The notes under the pieces are model-generated. The model was given only the letters and a program-made list of their open reading frames with translations, was not told the origin of the DNA and did not search any database. Positions 37,932 through 46,977 of a stretch of DNA of 64,000 nucleotides are shown piece after piece. A program made the translations under genes and the position numbers. Position 1 is the stretch's first letter, and each line of letters opens with the position of its first letter. This stretch comes from an uncultured Flavobacteriales bacterium (lineage in GTDB: Bacteria; Bacteroidota; Bacteroidia; Flavobacteriales; JBLHRE01). The DNA lies in assembly GCA_937139155.1 (NCBI GenBank), contig CAKZPI010000036.1, forward strand, positions 62,001 through 126,000. Direction: 5' to 3'.

Positions 37932-38661
37932 TACCATATTAAATGCCCGGAAAGAGAATCGAACTCTTTTGGCTCTATTGATTGATCCGGACAAAGAAAA
38001 CTGGAATCATCTTGAAGAAGTAATAGGGCTTGCCAACCAGGCAGATGTAGACCTATGCTTTGTAGGTGGGAGTTTGTTGACCCAAAACAATCTTGAATCT
38101 TGTTTGGATCAGATTCGTATTGAATCCGACATTCCTACCGTAATTTTTCCAGGAAGCATTCAGCAAATCTCGGAAACCGCCGATGCTTTGCTATTCCTCT
38201 CCGTGATTTCCGGAAGGAACCCAGAATTATTGATTGGGAATCATGTGGTTTCTGCTCCTTTGCTAAAACCGCTGGATATTGAAATTATATCAACCGGATA
38301 TATGATTATCGACGGAGGAAAACCTACCACCGTTTCTTATATTTCCAATACACATCCAATCCCTCATAATAAGCCCGACATAGCGGCAGCCACTGCTCTA
38401 GCTGGAGAAATGATTGGGATGAAACTCATTTACCTTGACTGCGGTTCAGGCGCTGATCAGCCGGTATCCGAAGAAATGGTTGGGCGAGTTCGACTGGCTG
38501 TAGAGGCCCCAATAATTGTTGGCGGCGGAATTAAATCGCCCGAAAAAGCGGCGGCTTTGGCCAAGGCTGGTGCCGATGTGATTGTCATTGGAAACGCCTT
38601 TGAAAACGACTCAAGTTTAATTGCCTCCATCTCTGAGGCTGTGCATCAAGCAAAAAAATGA
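37912..38661 (+). CDS. Geranylgeranylglyceryl/heptaprenylglyceryl phosphate synthase (group II)
   Basis: 249 residues from the ATG at 37912, inside the previous gene. TIM barrel that joins a polyprenyl diphosphate to sn-glycerol-1-phosphate. Visible: ALLIDPDKENW (Mg2+/phosphate), DLCFVGGSLLTQ, TVIFPGSIQQIS, STGYMIIDGGKPTTVSYI, IYLDCGSGADQPV and VGGGIKSPEKAAALAKAGAD with GNAFEND. All fit the Bacteroidota group II enzymes related to PcrB. Its product is an archaeal-type ether linkage, role in these bacteria unclear. It ends in an ATGA overlap with the YkoF-like gene. Confidence 0.9.
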   Translation: MKPLVYDTILNARKENRTLLALLIDPDKENWNHLEEVIGLANQADVDLCFVGGSLLTQNNLESCLDQIRIESDIPTVIFPGSIQQISETADALLFLSVISGRNPELLIGNHVVSAPLLKPLDIEIISTGYMIIDGGKPTTVSYISNTHPIPHNKPDIAAATALAGEMIGMKLIYLDCGSGADQPVSEEMVGRVRLAVEAPIIVGGGIKSPEKAAALAKAGADVIVIGNAFENDSSLIASISEAVHQAKK

Positions 38662-38915
38662 AAACTTCCATAGAAATCTCCATGTATCCTTTGCGGGATG
38701 ATTATGCTTCGCAGGTACTTAACTTCCTTGAATTGCTCAATTCCCACCCCTTTATTAAGGTGGAAACCAATGGTATGAGCACCCAAGTATTTGGAGACTT
38801 CGACCGAGCTTTTAAGGCTATTCAAGACTCCATTTCTGAAGTCTATAAATCAGGTGTGAAGGCAAGTTTCATTGTAAAAGTATTGCCTGGAATTGTTCCC
38901 AAATTTGAGAACTAG
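38658..38915 (+). CDS. Thiamine-binding protein (YkoF/MTH1187-like)
   Basis: 85 residues, a single small ferredoxin-like domain (SIEISMYPLRDDYASQVLNF, VETNGMSTQVFGDFDRAF, ASFIVKVLPGIV). The YkoF family binds thiamine or HMP. In this place it precedes a PnuC-type transporter, a NadR-like kinase and a TPP-riboswitch-controlled receptor, so a role in thiamine salvage is strongly suggested. It overlaps the GGGP synthase by 4 bp. Confidence 0.8.
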   Translation: MKTSIEISMYPLRDDYASQVLNFLELLNSHPFIKVETNGMSTQVFGDFDRAFKAIQDSISEVYKSGVKASFIVKVLPGIVPKFEN

Positions 38916-38920
38916 GTGGT

Positions 38921-39532
38921 TTGACTGAAATCTGGTCAGAAATTTTATCCTATCTACAATCCATGCCACTGCTTGAGGCTTTTGCAGTCCTTAGCAGCAT
39001 AGCTTATGTGATTTTAGCCGCCAGAGGCTCCATTTGGTGCTGGCCCTCGGCTTTGGTTTCCGTCATTGCCTATACGGTCATTTGCCTCCAAGCAAACCTA
39101 TTGGCCGAAAGCCTTCTTCAGGTTTTTTACGGGATTATGGCCGTTTATGGCTGGGTGAACTGGATCAAAGGCAAGAAACCTGATGAATCCATTCAAATTC
39201 AGACTTGGCCCATTAAATACCACCTTATTAATATAGGCGCTAGCACCCTTGGTTGGGTAGGATTGGCTCTTATTCTTGAGTCAAATACCAATGCAGCCTT
39301 GCCTTGGTTGGACGCTTTTACCACTGTGTTTAGCATTACCGCCACCTTTTTGGTTACTCGAAAGGTGCTTTCAAATTGGATTTACTGGATCATCATAGAC
39401 GCTGCAGGAATATACCTTTACGCTTCAAGAGGGCTTTATTTAACCGCAGTTCTTTTCATAGCTTTCACCATTATTGCAGCCTATGGATACTTCAAATGGT
39501 TAAAAATTCACCAATTACAAGATGAATACTAG
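38921..39532 (+). CDS. pnuT: PnuC/PnuT-family transporter, probably for thiamine
   Basis: 203 residues from the TTG at 38921, five bases after the thiamine-binding protein gene; an internal ATG at 38963 would remove 14 residues. Seven or eight hydrophobic helices with PnuC landmarks: SIWCWPSALVSVIAYTVICL, AESLLQVFYGIMAVYGWVNW and SNWIYWIIIDAAGIYLY. PnuC proteins carry nicotinamide riboside; the PnuT subgroup in Bacteroidota carries thiamine. Thiamine is preferred here because of the neighbours. It overlaps the kinase gene by 11 bp. Confidence 0.82.
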   Translation: MTEIWSEILSYLQSMPLLEAFAVLSSIAYVILAARGSIWCWPSALVSVIAYTVICLQANLLAESLLQVFYGIMAVYGWVNWIKGKKPDESIQIQTWPIKYHLINIGASTLGWVGLALILESNTNAALPWLDAFTTVFSITATFLVTRKVLSNWIYWIIIDAAGIYLYASRGLYLTAVLFIAFTIIAAYGYFKWLKIHQLQDEY

Positions 39533-40043
39533 GTGGGTAGTTACCGGACCCGAGAGCTCAGGCAAAACAGAGCTCAGCAAGTTTCTCGCGAAAGAGCTTA
39601 GTTTCTCTTGGCTTAAAGAAAGAGCCTTGGATTATCTTGACCAAAGCCAGGGTGAATACGGACTGGAAAGCTTGGTGGAAATTGCAAAACTTCAGGAAGA
39701 CAGCATACAAGAGGCCCTTACATCCAACCATGTTATAGCAGATACCGACCTATTAAACCTTTTCATTTGGGCTGAAATGAAATTTGGCGAGGTTCCTTTG
39801 GAGATTTCAAAAAACCTTGAAAACCACTTACCTACCGCTTATATACTTTGTTTTCCTGATTTACCTTGGGAAGATCACCCCTATCGTGAGCACCCCTTAT
39901 TGGAAGATCGCTTAACCATTTTTCATAAGCACCAAGAACTCATAGCCGCTTACGGGGTTCCTTATTTTATTGTGAGAGGCGAAGGATTAAACCGCAAACA
40001 AAAAGCCTTAGATTTTTTGCAAAATCAATTTGCACATCGGTAA
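39522..40043 (+). CDS. NadR-like P-loop kinase (ribosylnicotinamide/thiamine kinase-like)
   Basis: 173 residues. P-loop WVVTGPESSGKTELSKFLAK; HVIADTDLLNLFIWAEMKFG is the Walker B-like substrate acid; a lid with PWEDHPYREHPLLEDR. This is the kinase domain of NadR without its adenylyltransferase part. In other genomes it partners PnuC to trap nicotinamide riboside. In this operon it would more likely phosphorylate thiamine for trapping, which is inference. The gene ends 18 bp before the riboswitch, and carries the riboswitch promoter's -33 element. Confidence 0.8.
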   Translation: MNTRWVVTGPESSGKTELSKFLAKELSFSWLKERALDYLDQSQGEYGLESLVEIAKLQEDSIQEALTSNHVIADTDLLNLFIWAEMKFGEVPLEISKNLENHLPTAYILCFPDLPWEDHPYREHPLLEDRLTIFHKHQELIAAYGVPYFIVRGEGLNRKQKALDFLQNQFAHR

Positions 40044-40058
40044 ACCTTTATACCTTTG
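40029..40058 (+). promoter_or_regulatory. Promoter of the thiamine receptor gene
   Basis: TTTG (40029-40032), 18-base spacer, TACCTTTG (40051-40058), the same layout as the tRNA-Leu promoter. Transcription would begin right at the riboswitch. Confidence 0.7.
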
Positions 40059-40061
40059 CAG

Positions 40062-40158
40062 CGCTCAACTGGGGTGCCCTTTCCGACTAAGACGGATGAA
40101 ATACGGGCTGAGATCAAACCCAACGAACCTGCCCGGGTAATGCCGGGAAGGGAGGGAT
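40062..40158 (+). promoter_or_regulatory. TPP riboswitch (THI element)
   Basis: Shows the conserved order ACTGGGGTGCCC, a variable P3 arm, GGGCTGAGATCA, ACCC, GAACCTG, then CCCGGGTAATGCCGGGAAGGGAGGG. The GGCTGAGA and GGGTAATGCCGG blocks are the pyrimidine- and pyrophosphate-sensing parts. The element sits 66 bases before the start of the TonB-dependent receptor and should lower its expression when thiamine pyrophosphate is high; no obvious terminator follows, so translation control is likely. Confidence 0.95.
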
Positions 40159-40223
40159 GTTAAACAATATGGACTTTAGTCGCCCCTGTCTATTGGCCAG
40201 TTTAACGAAATTTTCAATTTTTC

Positions 40224-42641
40224 ATGAAAAACCTATTTACCGCTGCCTTGCTGCTTCCAGTAAGCTTATGGGCACAAGTAGTTCTGGTAGGCACCGTTAA
40301 AGATGCCCAAACCAGAGAGCCTCTTCCTGGGGCGAATGTGATTGTTCCTAATTTAAAGTTAGGAACCAGCACCGACAGAAACGGAACCTTTCGAATGGAG
40401 TTCGAAGAGACCGGAATGGTTGGATTTAAAATCTCCTATTTAGGTAAGGAAGACTTAATTGAGTCGGTACGGCTGAAAGAGGGAATGAACAATTATGTAT
40501 TCCTCATGGGCCAAACTGAAACCTTATTGGAGGAAGTAACCGTTTCCGAAGTTATGGCCGATGAAAAGACGCCCCTAACCTTTACAAACATTGGAGAAAA
40601 GGAAATTGAGGAAGTGAATTACGGGCAAGACCTTCCATTTTTACTCGAAACCACTCCATCAATGGTCGTAACCTCTGATGCGGGAACCGGAATTGGGTAC
40701 ACAGGACTTCGACTTAGGGGTTCAGATCAAACCCGGATCAGCGTTTCCATCAACGGAATTCCTGTGAACGATGCCGAATCTCACGGTGTTTTCTGGGTGA
40801 ACATGCCTGATTTGGCCTCATCTGCTTCCAAAATTCAAATTCAACGAGGAGTTGGAACCTCAAATCACGGAACCGGAGCCTTTGGAGGATCCATCAACAT
40901 TTCAACCTTCGACCACCAAAACAAGCCTTCCGCTTCAAGCGTAACCAGCCTTGGAACTTTTAATACTCGAAGGCAAACCCTTGAAATGAATTCGGGCGAG
41001 CTGAAGGGAGGATTTTCGTTCAATGGAAGAGCATCTACCATAAAATCAGATGGATTTATCGATCGGGCTACCTCTGATTTGAATTCATATTATTTCGGCG
41101 GACAATGGCGGGGCAAAAAGACCTCCATTCGTTTCACTCAGTTTGCAGGGCATGAACGCACCTATCAATCTTGGTACGGGGTTCCTGTTCAGTTCATTGA
41201 AAAAGACTCAGCCAGAACCTTCAACCCTTACACCTATGAAAATCAGGTAGATGATTACGGACAAACTTATCGTCAGTTGCATTTTGATCATCGTTTCAAT
41301 TCAAAATGGAAGCTGAGCTTTGCCGGTTACCAAACCCTTGGAGCAGGCTATTATGAATCTTATAAGCCTGATGAAGACCTCGGAAACTTCCTAAATACAG
41401 ATACCCTTTTCTTGGGAGATACCATTACCAGCGGAGATTTTATCATTCGTCGTTGGTTAGATAATGAGTTATTAGGTGGGATTTTTGCCCTAGACTATGA
41501 AGAAGAAAAGTACCAAATCACTTTGGGGGGTGGGGCAAATAATTATGTAGGCGCCCATTTTGGAGAGGTTATTTGGGCAGAATATGCCGGTAATTCATTT
41601 CATGAAGACCGATACTATGAAAATACTGCCTGGAAATCAGATGCCAATGTTTACGTGCAGACCTTTTTCCAGCCCAACAAAAAACTCAACCTATACCTAG
41701 ATCTTCAAAGTCGTTGGGTGAACTATAGGTTTATTGGAAATGATAATGATGGGAGTCCGTTAACCCGTACTGTACCCATGTCGTTTTTCAATCCGAAAGG
41801 AGGTGTTTTCTATTCCCTGAATGCAAACCAAGAGGTCTACGCTTCTGTAGGGGTGGCCCATAAAGAGCCGAACCGGAATGACTTCACAGACAGCAGCCCG
41901 AATTCACAACCCAAGCCGGAAGAGTTGATTGACTTTGAAGCAGGCTATAGCCGACAAGGGAAGCGGTATACCGTGCAGGCCAACCTTTATTACATGCATT
42001 ACAACAACCAGTTGATTCTAACCGGTGAATTGAATGATGTAGGAGCGGCCACCCGGATAAATGTTCCGGAAAGCTTTCGAAGGGGAATTGAAGTACAAGG
42101 AGGTTATCAATTGACAGAAACCGTTCGGCTTGAAGGTAATTTAAGCCTGAGTCAGAATAAAATTGAAAAGCTTACCGTCTATTATGACGATTGGGACAAT
42201 GGCAATTTGATTGAAGAAGAACTAAGCAATACAGACATTGCATTTTCTCCTTCGGTTATAGGAGCCGCCAATTTAGTTTTTAATCCGAGTGAGAACTTCA
42301 AGCTTACCCTACAAGAGAAATACGTTGGTAAACAATACCTAGACAATACCTCTTCTGAGGAAAGAAAACTAGATCCCTATGCGGTAACCAATTTCATGGC
42401 CGAATACTCCAATCGTAACTGGATTGGCAAGGAGGTAACTTTAGGTCTACGTGCATATAATCTTTTGGGCAGTTTGTATGAGTCGAACGGATGGGTTTAC
42501 CGCTTCAATTCAGACGGATACAATCCAATTCCGGATGACCCTTATGTTACGGGGAACCCTCAAGAAGGAAATTTTCAAATGATTGGATTGTTTCCACAGG
42601 CTGGAACCACCTTCAATCTCATGCTGCAAGTCAATTTTTAA
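40224..42641 (+). CDS. TonB-dependent receptor, predicted thiamine uptake (OMR1-like)
   Basis: 805 residues. Signal peptide (FTAALLLPVSLWAQ), an N-terminal CarboxypepD_reg-like domain (TVKDAQTREPLPGANVIVP), plug (GLRLRGSDQTRISVSINGIP; NMPDLASSASKIQIQRGVG; GAFGGSINI) and barrel ending FNLMLQVNF. The TPP riboswitch directly upstream indicates it imports thiamine or a precursor across the outer membrane, feeding the PnuT-type transporter and kinase. The preceding operon has no riboswitch itself, so outer-membrane uptake is the regulated step. It is followed by a terminator. Confidence 0.9.
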   Translation: MKNLFTAALLLPVSLWAQVVLVGTVKDAQTREPLPGANVIVPNLKLGTSTDRNGTFRMEFEETGMVGFKISYLGKEDLIESVRLKEGMNNYVFLMGQTETLLEEVTVSEVMADEKTPLTFTNIGEKEIEEVNYGQDLPFLLETTPSMVVTSDAGTGIGYTGLRLRGSDQTRISVSINGIPVNDAESHGVFWVNMPDLASSASKIQIQRGVGTSNHGTGAFGGSINISTFDHQNKPSASSVTSLGTFNTRRQTLEMNSGELKGGFSFNGRASTIKSDGFIDRATSDLNSYYFGGQWRGKKTSIRFTQFAGHERTYQSWYGVPVQFIEKDSARTFNPYTYENQVDDYGQTYRQLHFDHRFNSKWKLSFAGYQTLGAGYYESYKPDEDLGNFLNTDTLFLGDTITSGDFIIRRWLDNELLGGIFALDYEEEKYQITLGGGANNYVGAHFGEVIWAEYAGNSFHEDRYYENTAWKSDANVYVQTFFQPNKKLNLYLDLQSRWVNYRFIGNDNDGSPLTRTVPMSFFNPKGGVFYSLNANQEVYASVGVAHKEPNRNDFTDSSPNSQPKPEELIDFEAGYSRQGKRYTVQANLYYMHYNNQLILTGELNDVGAATRINVPESFRRGIEVQGGYQLTETVRLEGNLSLSQNKIEKLTVYYDDWDNGNLIEEELSNTDIAFSPSVIGAANLVFNPSENFKLTLQEKYVGKQYLDNTSSEERKLDPYAVTNFMAEYSNRNWIGKEVTLGLRAYNLLGSLYESNGWVYRFNSDGYNPIPDDPYVTGNPQEGNFQMIGLFPQAGTTFNLMLQVNF

Positions 42642-42665
42642 AATTTGTAGAAACCAATTTAGAGA

Positions 42666-42691
42666 ACGGGAGGTTTTGCCTCCCGTTTTTT
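42666..42691. terminator. Bidirectional rho-independent terminator
   Basis: ACGGGAGG (42666-42673), loop, CCTCCCGT (42679-42686), then T tract. Separates the receptor from the convergent LRR gene. Confidence 0.85.
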
Positions 42692-43238
42692 ATTTGCAAT
42701 CGCAACCGGGAGAAACCAGAATTTCAATTTTAGGAAATTGGTTCAGAAACTCTGCACGGTATTTATGATTCATGGATATGCCCCTCATATCGATGAGTTT
42801 GAGCCTTGGGAGATCGTTCATTTTTTCAGGAAGCCTATCTACTTCATTGCTCCAGAGATCTAAATAAATCAGTTCATCCATGTTTTGGAAAGAATCTGGA
42901 ATTCGAAGGATGAAATTTCGGTTTAGGATTAGGGTGTCAATGGGCAATTGGCCCCATGCGCTGGGCAGGTATGAGAGCTTGTTTCTAGAGAGATCTATAT
43001 ACCTTAAATGCGGAAGTTTCTCCCAGCCTGAATCGGGTAAACTTTGAATTTTGTTCTTTTTAAGGATGAGAACTTCCAGGTTAGGATAGCGGAAAACCTC
43101 CTCGGGCAATTGGGTAAGCCTTTGCTTTGAAAGATCCAGAACCTTGCGTGTAGAATCCACTTCCTGCCCCATCCCCGTAAGGGAAAGAAAAACCCAAAAA
43201 AAGGCGATTTTAAAAACGAGATTTGGCTTGTTCTGCAT
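42690..43238 (-). CDS. Secreted leucine-rich repeat protein
   Basis: 182 residues from the ATG at 43238, which lies in the end of ribF (29-bp overlap). Signal peptide (LVFKIAFFWVFLSLTGMGQ), then about six LRRs of 22-23 residues: VLDLSKQRLTQLP, LEVLILKKNKIQSLP, LRYIDLSRNKLSYLP, DTLILNRNFILRIP, LIYLDLWSNEVDRLP, LKLIDMRG. Typical protein-binding scaffold, exported. Last gene behind ribF, no known role. Confidence 0.75.
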   Translation of the reverse strand: MQNKPNLVFKIAFFWVFLSLTGMGQEVDSTRKVLDLSKQRLTQLPEEVFRYPNLEVLILKKNKIQSLPDSGWEKLPHLRYIDLSRNKLSYLPSAWGQLPIDTLILNRNFILRIPDSFQNMDELIYLDLWSNEVDRLPEKMNDLPRLKLIDMRGISMNHKYRAEFLNQFPKIEILVSPGCDCK

Positions 43239-44130
43239 CAATGGAAAGTTGATTCTTGAGTTCGTTGAGAGAATCAAATTTCACATCCTCTCGAAGGAAA
43301 TCAACAAATTCAATCCGCACCCATTTATTGTAAATATCCTTGTTGAAATCAAAAAGGTGGACCTCAATTCTTTGGTCGGTTCCGTTCAGAGTAGGCCGGT
43401 TTCCTATGTTGAGCATGCCCTTATAGGCGAATCCTTCAATCAAAACCTTTACCGCATATACCCCTTGTGAGGGGATGAGTTTATAGGATTCAGGAATTTC
43501 AATATTGGCGGTTGGATAGCCGAGGGTTCTTCCAATTTGATCGCCTTTCACCACCTGCCCCGAAATCCTGAAGGGGTCGCCAAGATATTGATTGGCAGTA
43601 AGAATATCACCTTTGGCCAGGGCTTCTCTAATTTTGGTAGAGCTCACGTTCACTTGGTCAATGTCCTGGGCTGATATTTCTTCAACTTCAAATCCATAAA
43701 CCGGGGCATACTCTTTTAAATGCTCAAAAGACCCTTCTCGGTTTCTTCCAAACTGGTGGTTGTAACCAATCACCAAGCGGTGGGTATGAATTCCATTCAC
43801 CAGTTGATCGCGGATAAATTCTAAGCTTGTAAGTCTAGAGAAATCTTTGGTAAAGGGGTGAATAATGAGGTGATCAACTCCAACTTCGGCCAGTTTTTCT
43901 TGACGTTCTTCCAGGGTTTGAATCAAGCGCAGGTCTTGATCATTATAAAGAACCTGACGAGGATGTGGCCAAAAGGTAAGAAGAACCGTTTCGCCTTTTA
44001 CCTCATGCGCAATCTCTTTCAGGCGACGCAAGATGCTTTGATGTCCGATGTGAACCCCATCAAAGGTACCCGTAGTTACCACTGGGTTTTTGATTTTAGG
44101 GAAGGAAGAAATGCTTTTATATATCTGCAA
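43210..44130 (-). CDS. ribF: Bifunctional riboflavin kinase/FAD synthetase
   Basis: 306 residues. N-terminal nucleotidyltransferase with VVTTGTFDGVHIGHQSIL (HxGH) and SSTKIREAL; C-terminal flavokinase with GDQIGRTLGYPTANI and the GMLNIGNRPTL and EVHLFDFNKDIY region. Converts riboflavin to FMN and FAD. The LRR gene begins inside its 3' end. Confidence 0.95.
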   Translation of the reverse strand: MQIYKSISSFPKIKNPVVTTGTFDGVHIGHQSILRRLKEIAHEVKGETVLLTFWPHPRQVLYNDQDLRLIQTLEERQEKLAEVGVDHLIIHPFTKDFSRLTSLEFIRDQLVNGIHTHRLVIGYNHQFGRNREGSFEHLKEYAPVYGFEVEEISAQDIDQVNVSSTKIREALAKGDILTANQYLGDPFRISGQVVKGDQIGRTLGYPTANIEIPESYKLIPSQGVYAVKVLIEGFAYKGMLNIGNRPTLNGTDQRIEVHLFDFNKDIYNKWVRIEFVDFLREDVKFDSLNELKNQLSIDAEQAKSRF

Positions 44131-44317
44131 TTCAAAGGGGGTTTTAAAGGAAACTAGGCAAAGATAACAGACTCAAAGTCTTGGAGAAGAAAAATGTACC
44201 AGAAGCGGAAAAAAAACATGTTAAAACCATGAAATGGGTGAGAAATGAAAGGAAAAGGAAGCCTTACCCATGGGCCTGAAAAACCCAAACAACCAATAAA
44301 ACAAGGGGGATGACTAG

Positions 44318-45934
<1,617 letters not shown>

Positions 45935-45941
45935 GTAAAGG

Positions 45942-46175
45942 ATGACCGTAGAAATCATCAGTCCTGAAAAGAAAATTTTCTCTGGAGAAGCCAGCTCGGT
46001 TAAAGTTCCAGGGGCAGACGGACAGTTTGAAATGTTGAACAATCACGCTGCCATTATCTCAACCTTGGTTCCCGGTAATGTAGTAGTGAAAACTGCTGAC
46101 CAAACCGAAACCTTTGAGGTGAAAGGAGGGGTGATTGAAATGAAAAACAATAAGTTAATCATCCTGGCAGATTAA
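45942..46175 (+). CDS. atpC: F1Fo ATP synthase epsilon subunit, short form
   Basis: 77 residues. The N-terminal beta-sandwich (IISPEKKIFSGEASSVKVPG; ADGQFEMLNNHAAIISTL) is complete, but the C-terminal helical hairpin that inhibits ATP hydrolysis in E. coli (138 residues) is absent. Such short forms are normal in Bacteroidota. Coupled to atpD. Confidence 0.93.
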   Translation: MTVEIISPEKKIFSGEASSVKVPGADGQFEMLNNHAAIISTLVPGNVVVKTADQTETFEVKGGVIEMKNNKLIILAD

Positions 46176-46196
46176 TTGCCCGTATTCTTAATATTT

Positions 46197-46232
46197 AAAA
46201 GCCTTGGTATGTATTTACCAGGGCTTTTTTTA
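46197..46232. terminator. Rho-independent terminator of atpDC
   Basis: Stem of AAAAGCCTTGGTA with TACCAGGGCTTTT (one G-T pair), six-base loop, then T tract. Confidence 0.8.
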
Positions 46233-46259
46233 TTTACCTGAACTCCTAAATTAGGACAA

Positions 46260-46313
46260 GTAAAGTTTATAATTTGTAAAGCGTACTTTACAATATTAAA
46301 AATAATCTTTACG
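46260..46313. promoter_or_regulatory. Palindromic operator with four half-sites
   Basis: A perfect inverted repeat TTGTAAAG-CGTA-CTTTACAA occupies 46274-46293. Further half-sites lie outside it: GTAAAG at 46260-46265 and CTTTACG at 46307-46313. The palindrome covers the expected -33 element and the last half-site overlaps the -7 box of the following operon. A dimeric HTH repressor, most simply the XRE protein two genes on, could bind here. The half-site resembles that of BirA (TTGTAAAC) but the 4-base spacer does not fit BirA. Confidence 0.65.
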
Positions 46314-46317
46314 TTTG
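46310..46317 (+). promoter_or_regulatory. Probable -7 element of the membrane protein-XRE-bioF operon
   Basis: TACGTTTG matches TAnnTTTG; it is 26 bp before the membrane-protein start. The -33 region (TTTA at 46287) lies inside the palindrome. Confidence 0.5.
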
Positions 46318-46342
46318 TAGAGGAAACAAATACTTTTCAATT

Positions 46343-46768
46343 ATGAAAACTTCCTTTCTTCTTCCCCACCAACTCTTAAAACCTGGGTTGATCTTATTGC
46401 CAATATTCTTAGCACTGGGATTGGCCTGTTTGCATTTTGACTTTGAGCTTGCCTTCCTAAGCATTAATGGATCTGATGGATTTATTTTTGACGGGAATAA
46501 GCAAAACCTAACCAATGAAATTGCCGGCATTGGTTTGATCATTTCATTGGCTTTCGCCGGATTCTCTAAGTTAAAGCATGAAGACGAACGCAGCCTATTG
46601 ATCCGTTTGGAGAGCCTGCTCTTTGCCTTTTATTTCAATGCATGTCTAATTGTGGTTGGCACTTTGGCTTTCTATGGTTTCGGATTCATCTACGCCCTTA
46701 CCTATTTAATTTACCTTCCCTTTTTGGTTTATCTACTGAGGTTTTGGATTTTAATTCGAAGAGGATGA
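46343..46768 (+). CDS. Small four-helix membrane protein
   Basis: 141 residues. Four hydrophobic segments at about 13-33, 60-78, 88-115 and 116-137, with a 25-residue loop between the first two, probably periplasmic (FDFELAFLSINGSDGF). No named family can be assigned. It overlaps the XRE gene by 4 bp (ATGA). Small membrane proteins next to XRE regulators often sense a signal or are controlled by the regulator, which is inference here. Confidence 0.6.
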   Translation: MKTSFLLPHQLLKPGLILLPIFLALGLACLHFDFELAFLSINGSDGFIFDGNKQNLTNEIAGIGLIISLAFAGFSKLKHEDERSLLIRLESLLFAFYFNACLIVVGTLAFYGFGFIYALTYLIYLPFLVYLLRFWILIRRG

Positions 46769-46977
46769 AAAATAGAGTTAAAGTAGCCCGAGCAGAATAT
46801 GACTACACCCAAGAAGACCTCGCCAAGGCCCTTGGGGTTAGTCGTCAGACCATTTCACACATTGAGAAGGGGAAATATGTACCTTCTACCCTATTGGCCT
46901 TAAAAATGGCTCATGTCTTCAAACGATCGGTAAATGACCTATTCACTTTGGATGAGGAAGAAACTCCAGAATCATGA
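46765..46977 (+). CDS. XRE-family HTH transcriptional regulator
   Basis: 70 residues from the ATG at 46765; almost all of it is the HTH domain, with YTQEDLAKALGVSRQTISHI as helices 2-3 and GKYVPSTLLALKMAHVF. No effector domain. This YozG-like minimal regulator type usually acts as a dimer and autoregulates; a palindrome overlaps the promoter of its own operon. It begins in the stop of the membrane protein gene and its own stop overlaps the bioF start, so all three are coupled. Confidence 0.9.
   Translation: MKNRVKVARAEYDYTQEDLAKALGVSRQTISHIEKGKYVPSTLLALKMAHVFKRSVNDLFTLDEEETPES

Noticed and set aside
46274..46293. Palindrome as a BirA biotin operator
   Set aside because: Half-site TTGTAAA is similar, but BirA sites need 14-16 bases between the halves; here there are 4, which suits a small HTH dimer.
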